From assembly GCA_035541895.1 (NCBI GenBank), contig DATKMK010000119.1, positions 1 through 64,000 on the forward strand: 64,000 bases of DNA, read 5' to 3'. Below the pieces are notes generated by a model. That model saw nothing but the letters and a program-made list of their open reading frames with translations. It made no database searches and was not told the origin of the DNA. This document shows, piece by piece, positions 17,001 to 25,419 of this stretch. The translations under genes and the position numbers were made by a program. Source of the stretch: DATKMK01 sp035541895 (GTDB taxonomy: Bacteria > Desulfobacterota > Binatia > HRBIN30 > JACQVA1). Positions within the stretch are counted from its first letter, which is position 1, and each line of letters starts with the position of its first letter.

Positions 17001-18412
17001 ATCGCGAGGCGGCTGCGGTCGATACGGCTCCCGCAGCCGAAGCCGCCGCAGCGGGTGGGCAGCGCGAGCCCGAGCGGCTGTTGGCCGCGCCGCCGCTGCG
17101 GGCGATCGTCCGGCTGGCCGCACCGACCAGCGGCGTGATGGTGATCGCGGCGACCTCTAACGTCATCTACACCTACTTCGTCAGCCGGCTCGGCTCCGAA
17201 GCGATTGCGGCGGTGTCGCTGGTGTTTCCGATTTCGCTGATCGCGACGACAATGATGGGCGGCGGGATTGGCTCGGGTGCCGCGTCGGCGGTCGCGCGAG
17301 CGCTCGGCGCCCGGCGTCCGCGTGCTGCGGTCGCCGTTGCCGAACACGGTCTCTTCCTTGCGGTGTCGGTCGGTGTGCTGTTCGCGTTGGCGATCTTCTT
17401 CGGCGGTGCACCGCTGATGACGTTGATGGGCGGACAGGGCGTGGTGCTGGCGTACGCCACGCTGTTCGCCCGTATCTTGTTCGGCGGCGCGGTGATCACG
17501 TTCGTGAGCGGCATGCTCGACAGCATCTTGCGCGGCGAGGGGAACGTTCGCATCGCCGCGGTGTGGTCGAGCATCTCGCTGCTGTTGCAGATCGTCCTGA
17601 CGCCCGTCTTCATGTTCTGGTTTGGTTGGGGACTGCCCGGTGCGGCGATAGCGACGCTGACGAGCCAACTGATCGCGACCACGCCACGTGCGTACTACGT
17701 CTTCAGCGGTCGCGCGATCGTCCAGCCAGCGGTGTGGCCGCGCCGATTCGCGCTGGCGCCGCTGCGTGAGATCCTGCGGGTCGGGATTCCCGCTTCGGTC
17801 TCCACCGTGATCGGATACGTCAGCATCATGGTGCTGACCGGTGTGCTGGCTCGTTTTGGCCAGGCACACTTGGCCGCGTACGGTTTGGGGACGCGGTTGG
17901 ACTTCCTCATGCTCACGTTGGTCTATGGGTGCGGCGCGGCGGTGCTGACCTTGGTTGGAATGGCGACCGGGGCGCGCCGGCCCGATCGTGCGGGCGCGTA
18001 CGTCGTGCGAGCGGGCGCGATGATGGTGGCGGTGCTCACGATTCCGGCGTCGTTACTCTGGTGGCGGCCGGCACTGTGGCTCGACCTGTTCACGCACGAT
18101 CCCGCGATCCATGCGGTGGGCGAGCAGTACTTTCGCATCATTGCGCCGTCGTATCCCTTCGTCGGCGTTTCGATGGTGATCGCCTTTGCGTTTCAAGGCC
18201 TCGGCCGCGCGACCGCGCCGCTGGTGCTGATGAGCGTGCGCGTCGTCGCGGTGTTGGCGGTGGCCCTGTTCTGCACGCAGTGGCTGGGGCTGGCCGATCG
18301 CTCGGTGTACATCACCGTCGCGGTGGCCAACGTGCTCTCGGCGGGATTGATGACGACGCTCTTCGTGCGCGTGCACCGCACTGCCCGCCGGCGTGTGATG
18401 GTCCGCACATGA
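16997..18412 (+). CDS. MATE family multidrug/sodium antiporter
   Basis: A 471-residue polytopic inner-membrane protein with about 12 hydrophobic segments. The first helix pair carries APTSGVMVIAATSNVIYTYF and the loop GGGIGSGAASAVARALGA, both typical of MATE exporters, as is the internal two-fold repeat. Length is normal (440-480). Such proteins export cationic drugs or metabolites using Na+ or H+. The first 40 residues are an Ala-rich cytoplasmic lead. The ATG overlaps the previous stop (ATGA), and its own stop overlaps the next ATG in the same way. Confidence 0.92.
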   Translation: MNREAAAVDTAPAAEAAAAGGQREPERLLAAPPLRAIVRLAAPTSGVMVIAATSNVIYTYFVSRLGSEAIAAVSLVFPISLIATTMMGGGIGSGAASAVARALGARRPRAAVAVAEHGLFLAVSVGVLFALAIFFGGAPLMTLMGGQGVVLAYATLFARILFGGAVITFVSGMLDSILRGEGNVRIAAVWSSISLLLQIVLTPVFMFWFGWGLPGAAIATLTSQLIATTPRAYYVFSGRAIVQPAVWPRRFALAPLREILRVGIPASVSTVIGYVSIMVLTGVLARFGQAHLAAYGLGTRLDFLMLTLVYGCGAAVLTLVGMATGARRPDRAGAYVVRAGAMMVAVLTIPASLLWWRPALWLDLFTHDPAIHAVGEQYFRIIAPSYPFVGVSMVIAFAFQGLGRATAPLVLMSVRVVAVLAVALFCTQWLGLADRSVYITVAVANVLSAGLMTTLFVRVHRTARRRVMVRT

Positions 18413-19326
18413 TGGCGGGCAGCCTGCTCGCCGTCTTCGGTTTGATGACGCTCGCCAGCACGAGCCCGGCGGCGCCGGCGCGGCGGTTCTTCTTTTCCGG
18501 CGACGGTACGCTGACGCTCGAAGACGCGCACAACGGCGAGAAAGTGCGCGCGCGATTTCGCCGTGTTGACGGATCATATGATCCCGCGGCGCTGCGACAA
18601 CTCACGCACTTTCTGCGCTCGCGCAGCGACGATCGCGAGGGAGATGTCTCGCTGCGACTGATCGAGCAGCTCGACTATCTCGAAGATCTCGCCCGACCGA
18701 GGCATCTGCGGCTGGCGTCGGGCTATCGCAGCCCGGCATACAACCGCGACATTCGCGCGCGCGGCGGCCAGGCCGCGAGCGCGTCGCTCCATACCCAGGG
18801 GCTGGCCGCGGATCTCCAGTTCGATGGCGTGAACATTCGACGCCTGTGGCGGCGCATCCGTGACCTCGGCTGTTGCGGCGTCGGCTACTACAAAGACGGC
18901 AACTTCCTTCACGTCGACGTCGGTCCGCCGCGCTTTTGGGAAGCGGCGACTTCGAAGGTCGATCAGAATCTGTCGGGTGGGAACGCCCGCATCTTTGCCC
19001 GCACCGACTTCGACCGCTACGAGCATCTCGACGGCGCGTTGATCCGTTTGCACAGCGTCACGGCGTTCCCACTGCGGGTTGCGGCTCGCGCGAGCTTGAT
19101 CGCCGCAGGGACGGTCGGCGCGGTTGGGTTGACTCCGGAGCGCGGCGTGCAGCGTGATGGCGAGTGCCTGGTTATCGCCGGCGGCGAGGAATGGTGGCTG
19201 CGGATCAGCAGCGCCGACCTACCATCGAGCCGGCAACGCCTGCGGCTGCGTCTGACCACGTGCGAGCCGCGCATTGAGCGAACCCCGGAGATATTCGAAA
19301 CCAACGAAATCGAAATCACGCGATGA
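18409..19326 (+). CDS. Exported M15-type peptidase (DUF882/YcbK-like)
   Basis: A 305-residue exported protein, probably a murein endopeptidase or carboxypeptidase. The N-terminus is a signal peptide (MMAGSLLAVFGLMTLASTSP). The peptidase core is LRLASGYRSPAYNRDIRARG, then SLHTQGLAADLQF with the His and Asp zinc ligands, then GNFLHVDVG with the third His. The C-terminal third is unassigned. It is the last gene of the overlapping four-gene set. Its last 11 bases overlap the 3' end of the convergent dehydrogenase gene. Confidence 0.87.
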   Translation: MMAGSLLAVFGLMTLASTSPAAPARRFFFSGDGTLTLEDAHNGEKVRARFRRVDGSYDPAALRQLTHFLRSRSDDREGDVSLRLIEQLDYLEDLARPRHLRLASGYRSPAYNRDIRARGGQAASASLHTQGLAADLQFDGVNIRRLWRRIRDLGCCGVGYYKDGNFLHVDVGPPRFWEAATSKVDQNLSGGNARIFARTDFDRYEHLDGALIRLHSVTAFPLRVAARASLIAAGTVGAVGLTPERGVQRDGECLVIAGGEEWWLRISSADLPSSRQRLRLRLTTCEPRIERTPEIFETNEIEITR

Positions 19327-20752
19327 GGCGGTTATCGTCGTGCGTGACGACGACCTTCAGATTGCGGGAGGAAGTCGCGGCGACGAATGCGTGGGCGAGC
19401 CGCTCCGCGGGCGCGATCTCGGTCACCAGAATCTCGCCCAAGCGTTCGCCGAGCCGAAGGGCCGGATCGCCGAGTACGTCGAGCGCGCTCTGAAAATCGC
19501 CGCAACGGCTGGTGCTCAGGCACACACCGTTGTCGAGCAGTGCGCTGAGGAGCGGGTCCCGGGGCTGCCCGACATCGGCGACGTAAATCGTTCCGCGCGG
19601 ACGCACGAGCCCGCGCTGTTCGGTTGGGCGCGGACGAATGCACTGATCGACACCGGCCGGCGACGACACGACCGCCAGGTCCGCCCCGCCGAGCCGATTG
19701 CCTGCGGTTCGGGTCGCCTCGGTGATTGCGTCCAGGGTGTCGCCGCCAACGACGCGGAGGCCGCGGGCCGTCAGACTGCGGGTGACGTGGTCGGGCACGC
19801 CATCGAACACGGCTGCAATCGGTGGGTCGCCTGAGGTGTTCACAAGGGAATCGGAATAGGGGCGCACGCTGATTTCGTCGACCACCAACTCGGTGAGGTG
19901 GGACAACCCCAGCGTCGGCTGACCGCACGTCGATTTTACGTGGACTTCGCGGCGCGCCAGTTGCACTGCGAGCGCGAGCCCGTCGGGATGACCGGTCGTC
20001 TCGATGACCACGTCGGCGATACGGTGCCGCGATCCGCTCGCGATGGCATCGACAGCATCGTCGGCGCCGAGCCGACGCGCCAGCGCGCGCAACTCGGCCC
20101 GTCGTGCGATGGCGAGAACTTCAAATCGTTGGCCGTTGCGCGCGCGCCAGGCGGCAAGCGCGGCGATGACAAGCGACCCGAGACGGCGCGGGCCGAGCAC
20201 CGCGATGCAATCACCCGCGCGCGGCGCGATCGTTTCAACCGCGTGGAGCGCGGCGGCGAAGGGCTCGACCAACGTGGCGCTGGCTGGGGTGACGGCTGTC
20301 GGCACAGGCTGGACGTTTCGAACCGGGGCGAGCACCCACGATCCAAACCCGCCGGGTAAGTCATGGATGCCGAGTACTAAGCGGTCGGGGCAATGCGTGT
20401 CGAGTCCGTTGCGACAGAATTCGCACCAGGCATTGCGGGCGAGTCCGCGGCCGGCGTGCGAGGCGTTGATCTCGATCACGACCAGCTCGCCGTTGTCGTC
20501 GAACGCCACGACCTCGTGCCCGATGATTTGCGGCAGCGGAAACGGCAGGTGTCGGCGTGCCAGGTCGGTGGCGCAGATACCGCAGTGGCTGACGCGGAGC
20601 GGGCGATACCCCTCACCGAGGCGCAGATGGATCCGGTTGTTGCGATGAATCTCCCAGCCTTCAGACGGGCAGCCGCTCAGTGCGTACGTCGCCGGGCGAA
20701 TTGTGCCGTCGGCGTGATACTCCGGCGCGGTGAAGGTGATCGATGAGTTCAC
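19316..20752 (-). CDS. Zinc-dependent medium-chain dehydrogenase (alcohol dehydrogenase-like)
   Basis: A 478-residue MDR enzyme, longer than the usual 350. Catalytic zinc ligands are in SHCGICATDLARR and QIIGHEVV. Only three closely spaced Cys of the structural zinc lobe are clear (AWCEFCRNGLDTHC). The nucleotide fold has IAVLGPRRLGSLVIAA in place of the common GxGxxG. The last ~120 residues (from about DAITEATRTAG) extend beyond a normal MDR and contain RPRGTIYVADVG. The GTG start overlaps the upstream stop as GTGA, so it is translated with the acyl-CoA dehydrogenase-like gene. A substrate processed by both enzymes is likely but unknown. Confidence 0.82.
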   Translation of the reverse strand: MNSSITFTAPEYHADGTIRPATYALSGCPSEGWEIHRNNRIHLRLGEGYRPLRVSHCGICATDLARRHLPFPLPQIIGHEVVAFDDNGELVVIEINASHAGRGLARNAWCEFCRNGLDTHCPDRLVLGIHDLPGGFGSWVLAPVRNVQPVPTAVTPASATLVEPFAAALHAVETIAPRAGDCIAVLGPRRLGSLVIAALAAWRARNGQRFEVLAIARRAELRALARRLGADDAVDAIASGSRHRIADVVIETTGHPDGLALAVQLARREVHVKSTCGQPTLGLSHLTELVVDEISVRPYSDSLVNTSGDPPIAAVFDGVPDHVTRSLTARGLRVVGGDTLDAITEATRTAGNRLGGADLAVVSSPAGVDQCIRPRPTEQRGLVRPRGTIYVADVGQPRDPLLSALLDNGVCLSTSRCGDFQSALDVLGDPALRLGERLGEILVTEIAPAERLAHAFVAATSSRNLKVVVTHDDNRLIA

Positions 20753-21894
20753 GTGAATGCTGCAAGCACGTGCCGGGCGACGAGAGCACGCTGGGTCTGC
20801 GGCGAGTCGCCGGGAATGTGTGACGCCTTGGCGTCGCGCATCAGCTTCTCGACCGGAAAGTCCTTCATGTACCCGTAGCCGCCAAAGATCTGCACGGCGT
20901 CGGTGGTGACACGCATGGCGGTATCCGTGGTGAAACTCGCGGCGCAACTTGCGGCGACCGAGGCCGGCCGGCCGTGATCGATCGACCAGCCGGCTTGATA
21001 AGTGAGCAACCGCGCCGCTTCGATGGCAATCTTCATATCGGCGAGCATCGATTGAATGGCCTGAAAGTTTGCAATCGGTTGGCCGAACTGTTTGCGTTCC
21101 AGGGCGTAAGCGCTCGCTTCGTCGAGGGCGCGCCTCGCAATGCCGAGCGACATCGCGGCGCCCAGCACGCGAAGGCGATCCAACGTTGCCGCCGCGATCT
21201 CGCGAGCATGGTGTTCGTCGCCGACCAAGGCGTCGTTGCGGATAACGACTTCCTCGAAGCGGACCTGAGCAACATCAGCGGCGCGTCGACCGAACTTGTT
21301 TCGCACCGGGGTTCGTCGAACCCCTTGCAAATCGCTCCGGAGGACGAAGCACGAGAGCCCATCGTCGGGTCGTTGCGCGTCGGCAGCGAACACGGTGAAC
21401 CAATTGGCGACACCGCCGTTCCAGACGAATGCTTGCGTTCCGTTGATGATGCGCTCGTTGCCGGCGCGACGATAGGTGATCGGCGGATGTCCGTCGCGGA
21501 TTCCGGCATCGACGCCGGCGAGGCCCAATGCGGCGAAGCTGCATTCGCGCACCAGCCAGCCGAGGTACTCGCGCTTTTGCGCGTCGTTGCCGGCCAGCAC
21601 CAACGGCGTGGCCGCGAAAATATTGCTGCCGATCGGACTGGAGATCCCGGCGCAGCCGTAGCTGATTTCATCGAGCATCAGAATCGAGTCGAATACACCC
21701 AAGCCAGCGCCGCCGAACGCCTTGGGTATGTTCAGGGTCGCGAGGCCCAGCCCCCACGCTGCCCGGCAGAAATCGTCTGGAAAGGTCTCGTTCGCATCGT
21801 ATCGGGCCGCCACCGGGATCAGCTCGGTACGGCTCAAGCTGCGCGCTAGGTCCCGCAGGTGTTGCTGTTCCGGGGTGAGATCAAGGGCGAACAT
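20749..21894 (-). CDS. Acyl-CoA dehydrogenase family protein, catalytic Glu absent
   Basis: A 381-residue flavoprotein with the family fold: helical N-domain, middle beta domain, and C-domain with ERKQFGQPIANFQAIQSMLA and FGGYGYMKDFPVEKLMRDAK. Two signatures are degraded. The TEPxAGSD segment reads ALGLAGVDAGIRDG. The C-terminal catalytic Glu of the IYEGTSQIQR motif is replaced by Gly362 (HIPGDSPQTQR). The alternative helix-G Glu of isovaleryl-CoA dehydrogenase appears to be Asp (TLDRLRVLG). It may act on an unusual substrate or be a non-dehydrogenating member. It is translationally coupled to the zinc dehydrogenase that follows. Confidence 0.85.
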   Translation of the reverse strand: MFALDLTPEQQHLRDLARSLSRTELIPVAARYDANETFPDDFCRAAWGLGLATLNIPKAFGGAGLGVFDSILMLDEISYGCAGISSPIGSNIFAATPLVLAGNDAQKREYLGWLVRECSFAALGLAGVDAGIRDGHPPITYRRAGNERIINGTQAFVWNGGVANWFTVFAADAQRPDDGLSCFVLRSDLQGVRRTPVRNKFGRRAADVAQVRFEEVVIRNDALVGDEHHAREIAAATLDRLRVLGAAMSLGIARRALDEASAYALERKQFGQPIANFQAIQSMLADMKIAIEAARLLTYQAGWSIDHGRPASVAASCAASFTTDTAMRVTTDAVQIFGGYGYMKDFPVEKLMRDAKASHIPGDSPQTQRALVARHVLAAFT

Positions 21895-21993
21895 CGTGCC
21901 GTCGTTGGTGCGCTTCTACCATCCGGGACGCAGCCAAGGCCAGTTGACGGGCGGTGGAGCAGCGCGTCAGGATGAAACGACGGTGTTTTTTGT

Positions 21994-22022
21994 TTGACAA
22001 ACAGCCTCGGTCCGAGAGACAT
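21994..22022 (+). promoter_or_regulatory. Possible sigma-70 promoter of the first FG-GAP gene
   Basis: A perfect TTGACA at 21994-21999 is followed 17 bases later by AGACAT, a weak -10 match, 50 bases before the ATG at 22072. The region is the divergent gap to the acyl-CoA dehydrogenase-like gene. A TTGACA (23667-23672) also lies before the second FG-GAP gene, again with a poor -10. Confidence 0.3.
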
Positions 22023-22071
22023 TCCCAATATTCCTTGCCGCTCGCGGGAAGGCCGTGTTAGTGAGGAGAGC

Positions 22072-23607
22072 ATGAGATCAGTGATCTTGTTCGCATGTGT
22101 GTGGGTTAGTTGCGTCGCGCTCGCCGGCGTTGCAACAGCGGCGACACCGACGCGCACGCCGACGGCGACGTCGACGCGAACGCCCGTTGGAACCCCAACT
22201 CCGGGGGGTGTCGCCTTCTCCGTCGGCACCTTGTACACGGTGCCGAACAGCGTTCAGTCGCTGACATCGGCGGACTTCGACCTGAACGGAAAGCCAGACG
22301 TTGCCGTCGTGAGCGGGTCCAGCAAGAGCGTTACGGTTCTGCTTGGTGACGGGACCGGTGAGTTTACGCAATTGATCACCTCCGACCCTTTCGGGAGCGC
22401 ACCCACCGGAATTGTCGCCGCCGATCTCAACAACGACGGCGTGCCGGACGTTGCGGTGACGGACAAGAGCGGCAGCAATCTCATCGTACTGCTCGGACAG
22501 GGCAACGGATTTCTCGGACAGCCGAGCTCTTTCCGGACCGGCAAAGGACCGATCGGTATCGTCACGGGGGAATTCGACGCGAACGGGGGTCTGGACGTCG
22601 CCGTTGCCAATTCGTCGGCGAGTAGTCTCTCGGTTTTTTTCAACGCCAACTCCCCGACCCACGCGGTGGCATTTTCAAGCCCGCTGACCCTGTCGAGTCC
22701 GAGCCCGACCCTGCTCGGTACCGGTGACTTCGACGGAGACGGAAACCTCGATTTGGTAGCCGTAAGTATCGGCGGCGTCGGCGCCAGCAGTGCGCGGCTG
22801 TTTACCGGCGACGGTGCCGGCGGATTTCAAAGCCGCGGCAACTTCTCGTTGGGCGACGCCGTGCAGAAGCTCGCCATCGCGGATCTCAACGATGATCAAG
22901 TTCCGGATCTGGCAGTCAGCAACGCGCGCTCCCTCGGGTCGACGGTTCAGACGAGCGCCGTCACCACTCTTTTGGCGGACGGTGTGGGGGGATTCGTACG
23001 CGGAAGCGTGATTCAGGTGGACTGCGCATCCTTGGGGAATCCACTTTGTGCTCCGGTTGGAATCGTCGCCGGTGATTTCACCCGGGACGGGGAGAATGAC
23101 TTGGCGGTAGCGGTGAATTTTTCTTCCAATACGGCAAGTCTCGTGATCTACCCCGGCAACGGAGATGGCACCTTTGGAGATCCAGTCTCGGTAGCAGATT
23201 TGGCATTCAAGGTGACCGACATGATCGCCGCCGACATTGACAGTGATGGGGCGATCGACGTCGTGGTTGGCGCGGGTACCAATGTACAAGTGTTGCGGAA
23301 TCTCAGCCTCCCGCCACCGACGCAGACCCCGACGTCTCCGCCCGGGGTTGCGACGCCTACGGGAAACGCGACCGCAACCCCGACTCGTACGGCGACGCAC
23401 AAGGCGAACGGATCCACTTGTGACAATGGTAGTCAGTGTGCGTCGGGGGTGTGTACCGGCGGAATTTGCCAATCATCTGGAGGCGGCGGAGGCGGGGGCT
23501 GTGCGGCGACCGACGCGAGTGGCGCGGTGTGGCCGGTGCTCTTGGTGATTCCAGCCGCGTGGGTGCGCCGCCGCTGCTTGGCCCAGCCTGCGCCGTGGTG
23601 TTCGTAA
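22072..23607 (+). CDS. Secreted FG-GAP/VCBS beta-propeller protein with Cys-type C-terminal sorting tail (paralogue 1)
   Basis: A 511-residue exported protein. The ATG at 22072 follows GAGGAGA and opens a signal peptide (MRSVILFACVWVSCVALAGV). A Thr-Pro linker comes next, then seven FG-GAP-type repeats (for example ADLNNDGVPDVAV, GDFDGDGNLDLVAV), enough for one seven-bladed propeller with Ca-binding DxNxDG loops. A second Thr-Pro linker and a Cys-rich module (CDNGSQCASGVCTGGIC) precede a Gly7-Cys motif at about residues 471-478. The C-terminus is then a hydrophobic stretch and RRR. This tail resembles MYXO-CTERM-like sorting signals. It probably displays a propeller on the cell surface. The ligand is unknown. 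Confidence 0.85.
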   Translation: MRSVILFACVWVSCVALAGVATAATPTRTPTATSTRTPVGTPTPGGVAFSVGTLYTVPNSVQSLTSADFDLNGKPDVAVVSGSSKSVTVLLGDGTGEFTQLITSDPFGSAPTGIVAADLNNDGVPDVAVTDKSGSNLIVLLGQGNGFLGQPSSFRTGKGPIGIVTGEFDANGGLDVAVANSSASSLSVFFNANSPTHAVAFSSPLTLSSPSPTLLGTGDFDGDGNLDLVAVSIGGVGASSARLFTGDGAGGFQSRGNFSLGDAVQKLAIADLNDDQVPDLAVSNARSLGSTVQTSAVTTLLADGVGGFVRGSVIQVDCASLGNPLCAPVGIVAGDFTRDGENDLAVAVNFSSNTASLVIYPGNGDGTFGDPVSVADLAFKVTDMIAADIDSDGAIDVVVGAGTNVQVLRNLSLPPPTQTPTSPPGVATPTGNATATPTRTATHKANGSTCDNGSQCASGVCTGGICQSSGGGGGGGCAATDASGAVWPVLLVIPAAWVRRRCLAQPAPWCS

Positions 23608-23775
23608 GGAGTCGCAGGTGGGGGTCGTTTGACGTTTTGCGCAGGCGTCACCGGTGCAATTTCGGATTGACAAGGCCGATATTCAAGGCGAGAGTCGCCA
23701 AGTTGCCAACGTGCGAAGCTCTGTCGGAGGATGGCGTAGAGAATGACGTCGGGCGGCCATTGCATGGAGAATGTG

Positions 23776-25419
23776 ATGAAACGGGCGATCACTATTGCGT
23801 TGGCTGGTCTCATCAGCTCTACGCACGCGGTTAGTTCGGTAGCCTTAGCGGCGGACCCGACCCCGACGCCTCATGTGATCCCCGGGGAGCTCCAGTTCCT
23901 CGCGGGGCCGGGGTTCGCGGTTGCTCCGTCGGTGGTTGGGATCGTCAGCGGCGACTTCAACGGTGACCACTTGCCAGACCTGGCTGTGGCAAGTTCGGAC
24001 GCGAAGCAGGTTACCATTCTGCTGGGCGATGGCTTGGGTGGGTTTACGCAAGCCACGACTAGCGGCGCATTGGCAAACAAGCCGGCGGCGATTGCCGCGG
24101 ACGACTTCAACGGAGACGGTAACCTCGATGTCGCGGTGACCGAGTCGTCTACCGACAACATCGAGGTGTTGCTCGGACGAGGAGACGGTTCATTGGGCCA
24201 GCCTAGCAGTTTTCGAGTTGGTGACTCGCCCGTTTCAATTGTGAGCGGCAACTTCGACGGCCAAACCGGCCCGGATCTCGCGGTCGGCAACAAGAACGAC
24301 GACACAGTCTCGTTCTTGTTCAATCGCGCGCCGCAACCCCTCTCCTTTTACCCTCCAAGCAACGTTGCGAGTCGGTCGCCGATCATCTTGAAGACGGCCG
24401 ATTTCAACGGAGACGGACTAGCTGATGTCCTCGCCGTCAACCAGCTCACCATCCAAAATGCTGCGTTCGACGTGACCTTGCTGTTTGGCAACGGTATCGG
24501 CGGGTTTACCACCCAGCCACCCGCATCGATTGGGGTGAATCTTACTGGACTCACGACCGCAGATTTCAACGGTGACGGTCTTCCGGACGTGATCGCAAGC
24601 AACTCGCCGACGAACTCGGCTCCGTCGACTTCGATTGTGACGATGTTGCTGTCGAATGGCGACGGCACATTTTCGGTTCTCCCGCAGCCGCAGGTGAATT
24701 GTGCCGCGGTTGGAACGACCGGGTGCGGCGTGAGCGAAATTGCGGCCGCCGATTTCGACGGCGACGGTAATCAGGATGCGGTTATTTCTCAATCCGGCAA
24801 CGCAGGCTCCCTCCTGTTTTTCCTCGGCACAGGCGACGGCGCCTTGACGCCGTTTGGAAAGGCACAGAAGACGCAAAAGGGCGTTAGCGTCATGATCGTC
24901 GACGACTTCAACGCCGATGGTCGTCCAGACATCGTCGTGGGATCAAACGCCACCATGCAACTGTTTCTCAATCAAACCCAGGCACAGACGCCGGTCGTTA
25001 CCGCGACGCCCGTCCAGACTGGAACCGCCAATCAGACGCCGTCGACGCCTGGGGAGGCAGGTACCAGCACACCGACTCCCACCCCCACGGCCCTGACCGG
25101 CAACGGCGCCCCATGCTCGGACGGCAGCGAGTGCGCCTCGCACATTTGCGCTCAGAACCGTTGCTGCGATCGGGCCTGCGATGGGACGCTCGAACGATGC
25201 GATCTCAATCCGCCGGGAGTTTGTCAGGCCAACTACACGCCGAAACCGACGCAGACTCAGGTCGTATACAACATCGGTCGCAGCGGCGGGTGTTCCGCCG
25301 GCGGTGACCGTTCGTCGGGTTCGCAGTGGGCGATGCTCGTATTGCCGGTGGCGCTGTGGTTAGGCCGCCGTCGCACTGCGATCCAGTCGGTGGTTCACGT
25401 TCCCGGGCGTCGTAGCTAG
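23776..25419 (+). CDS. Secreted FG-GAP/VCBS beta-propeller protein with Cys-type C-terminal sorting tail (paralogue 2)
   Basis: A 547-residue paralogue of the preceding gene with the same layout: signal peptide (MKRAITIALAGLISSTHAVS), short Thr-Pro linker, seven FG-GAP repeats (DDFNGDGNLDVAV, ADFDGDGNQDAVI and others), Thr-Pro linker, Cys-rich module (CSDGSECASHIC, then CCDRACDGTLERC), then SGGCSAGG, a hydrophobic stretch (WAMLVLPVALWLG) and RRR. The start at 23776 is preferred over 23764 because GGAGA sits just upstream and the signal peptide begins there. The two genes are a tandem duplication with diverged repeats. The last 60 bases overlap the convergent nuclease gene. Confidence 0.85.
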   Translation: MKRAITIALAGLISSTHAVSSVALAADPTPTPHVIPGELQFLAGPGFAVAPSVVGIVSGDFNGDHLPDLAVASSDAKQVTILLGDGLGGFTQATTSGALANKPAAIAADDFNGDGNLDVAVTESSTDNIEVLLGRGDGSLGQPSSFRVGDSPVSIVSGNFDGQTGPDLAVGNKNDDTVSFLFNRAPQPLSFYPPSNVASRSPIILKTADFNGDGLADVLAVNQLTIQNAAFDVTLLFGNGIGGFTTQPPASIGVNLTGLTTADFNGDGLPDVIASNSPTNSAPSTSIVTMLLSNGDGTFSVLPQPQVNCAAVGTTGCGVSEIAAADFDGDGNQDAVISQSGNAGSLLFFLGTGDGALTPFGKAQKTQKGVSVMIVDDFNADGRPDIVVGSNATMQLFLNQTQAQTPVVTATPVQTGTANQTPSTPGEAGTSTPTPTPTALTGNGAPCSDGSECASHICAQNRCCDRACDGTLERCDLNPPGVCQANYTPKPTQTQVVYNIGRSGGCSAGGDRSSGSQWAMLVLPVALWLGRRRTAIQSVVHVPGRRS

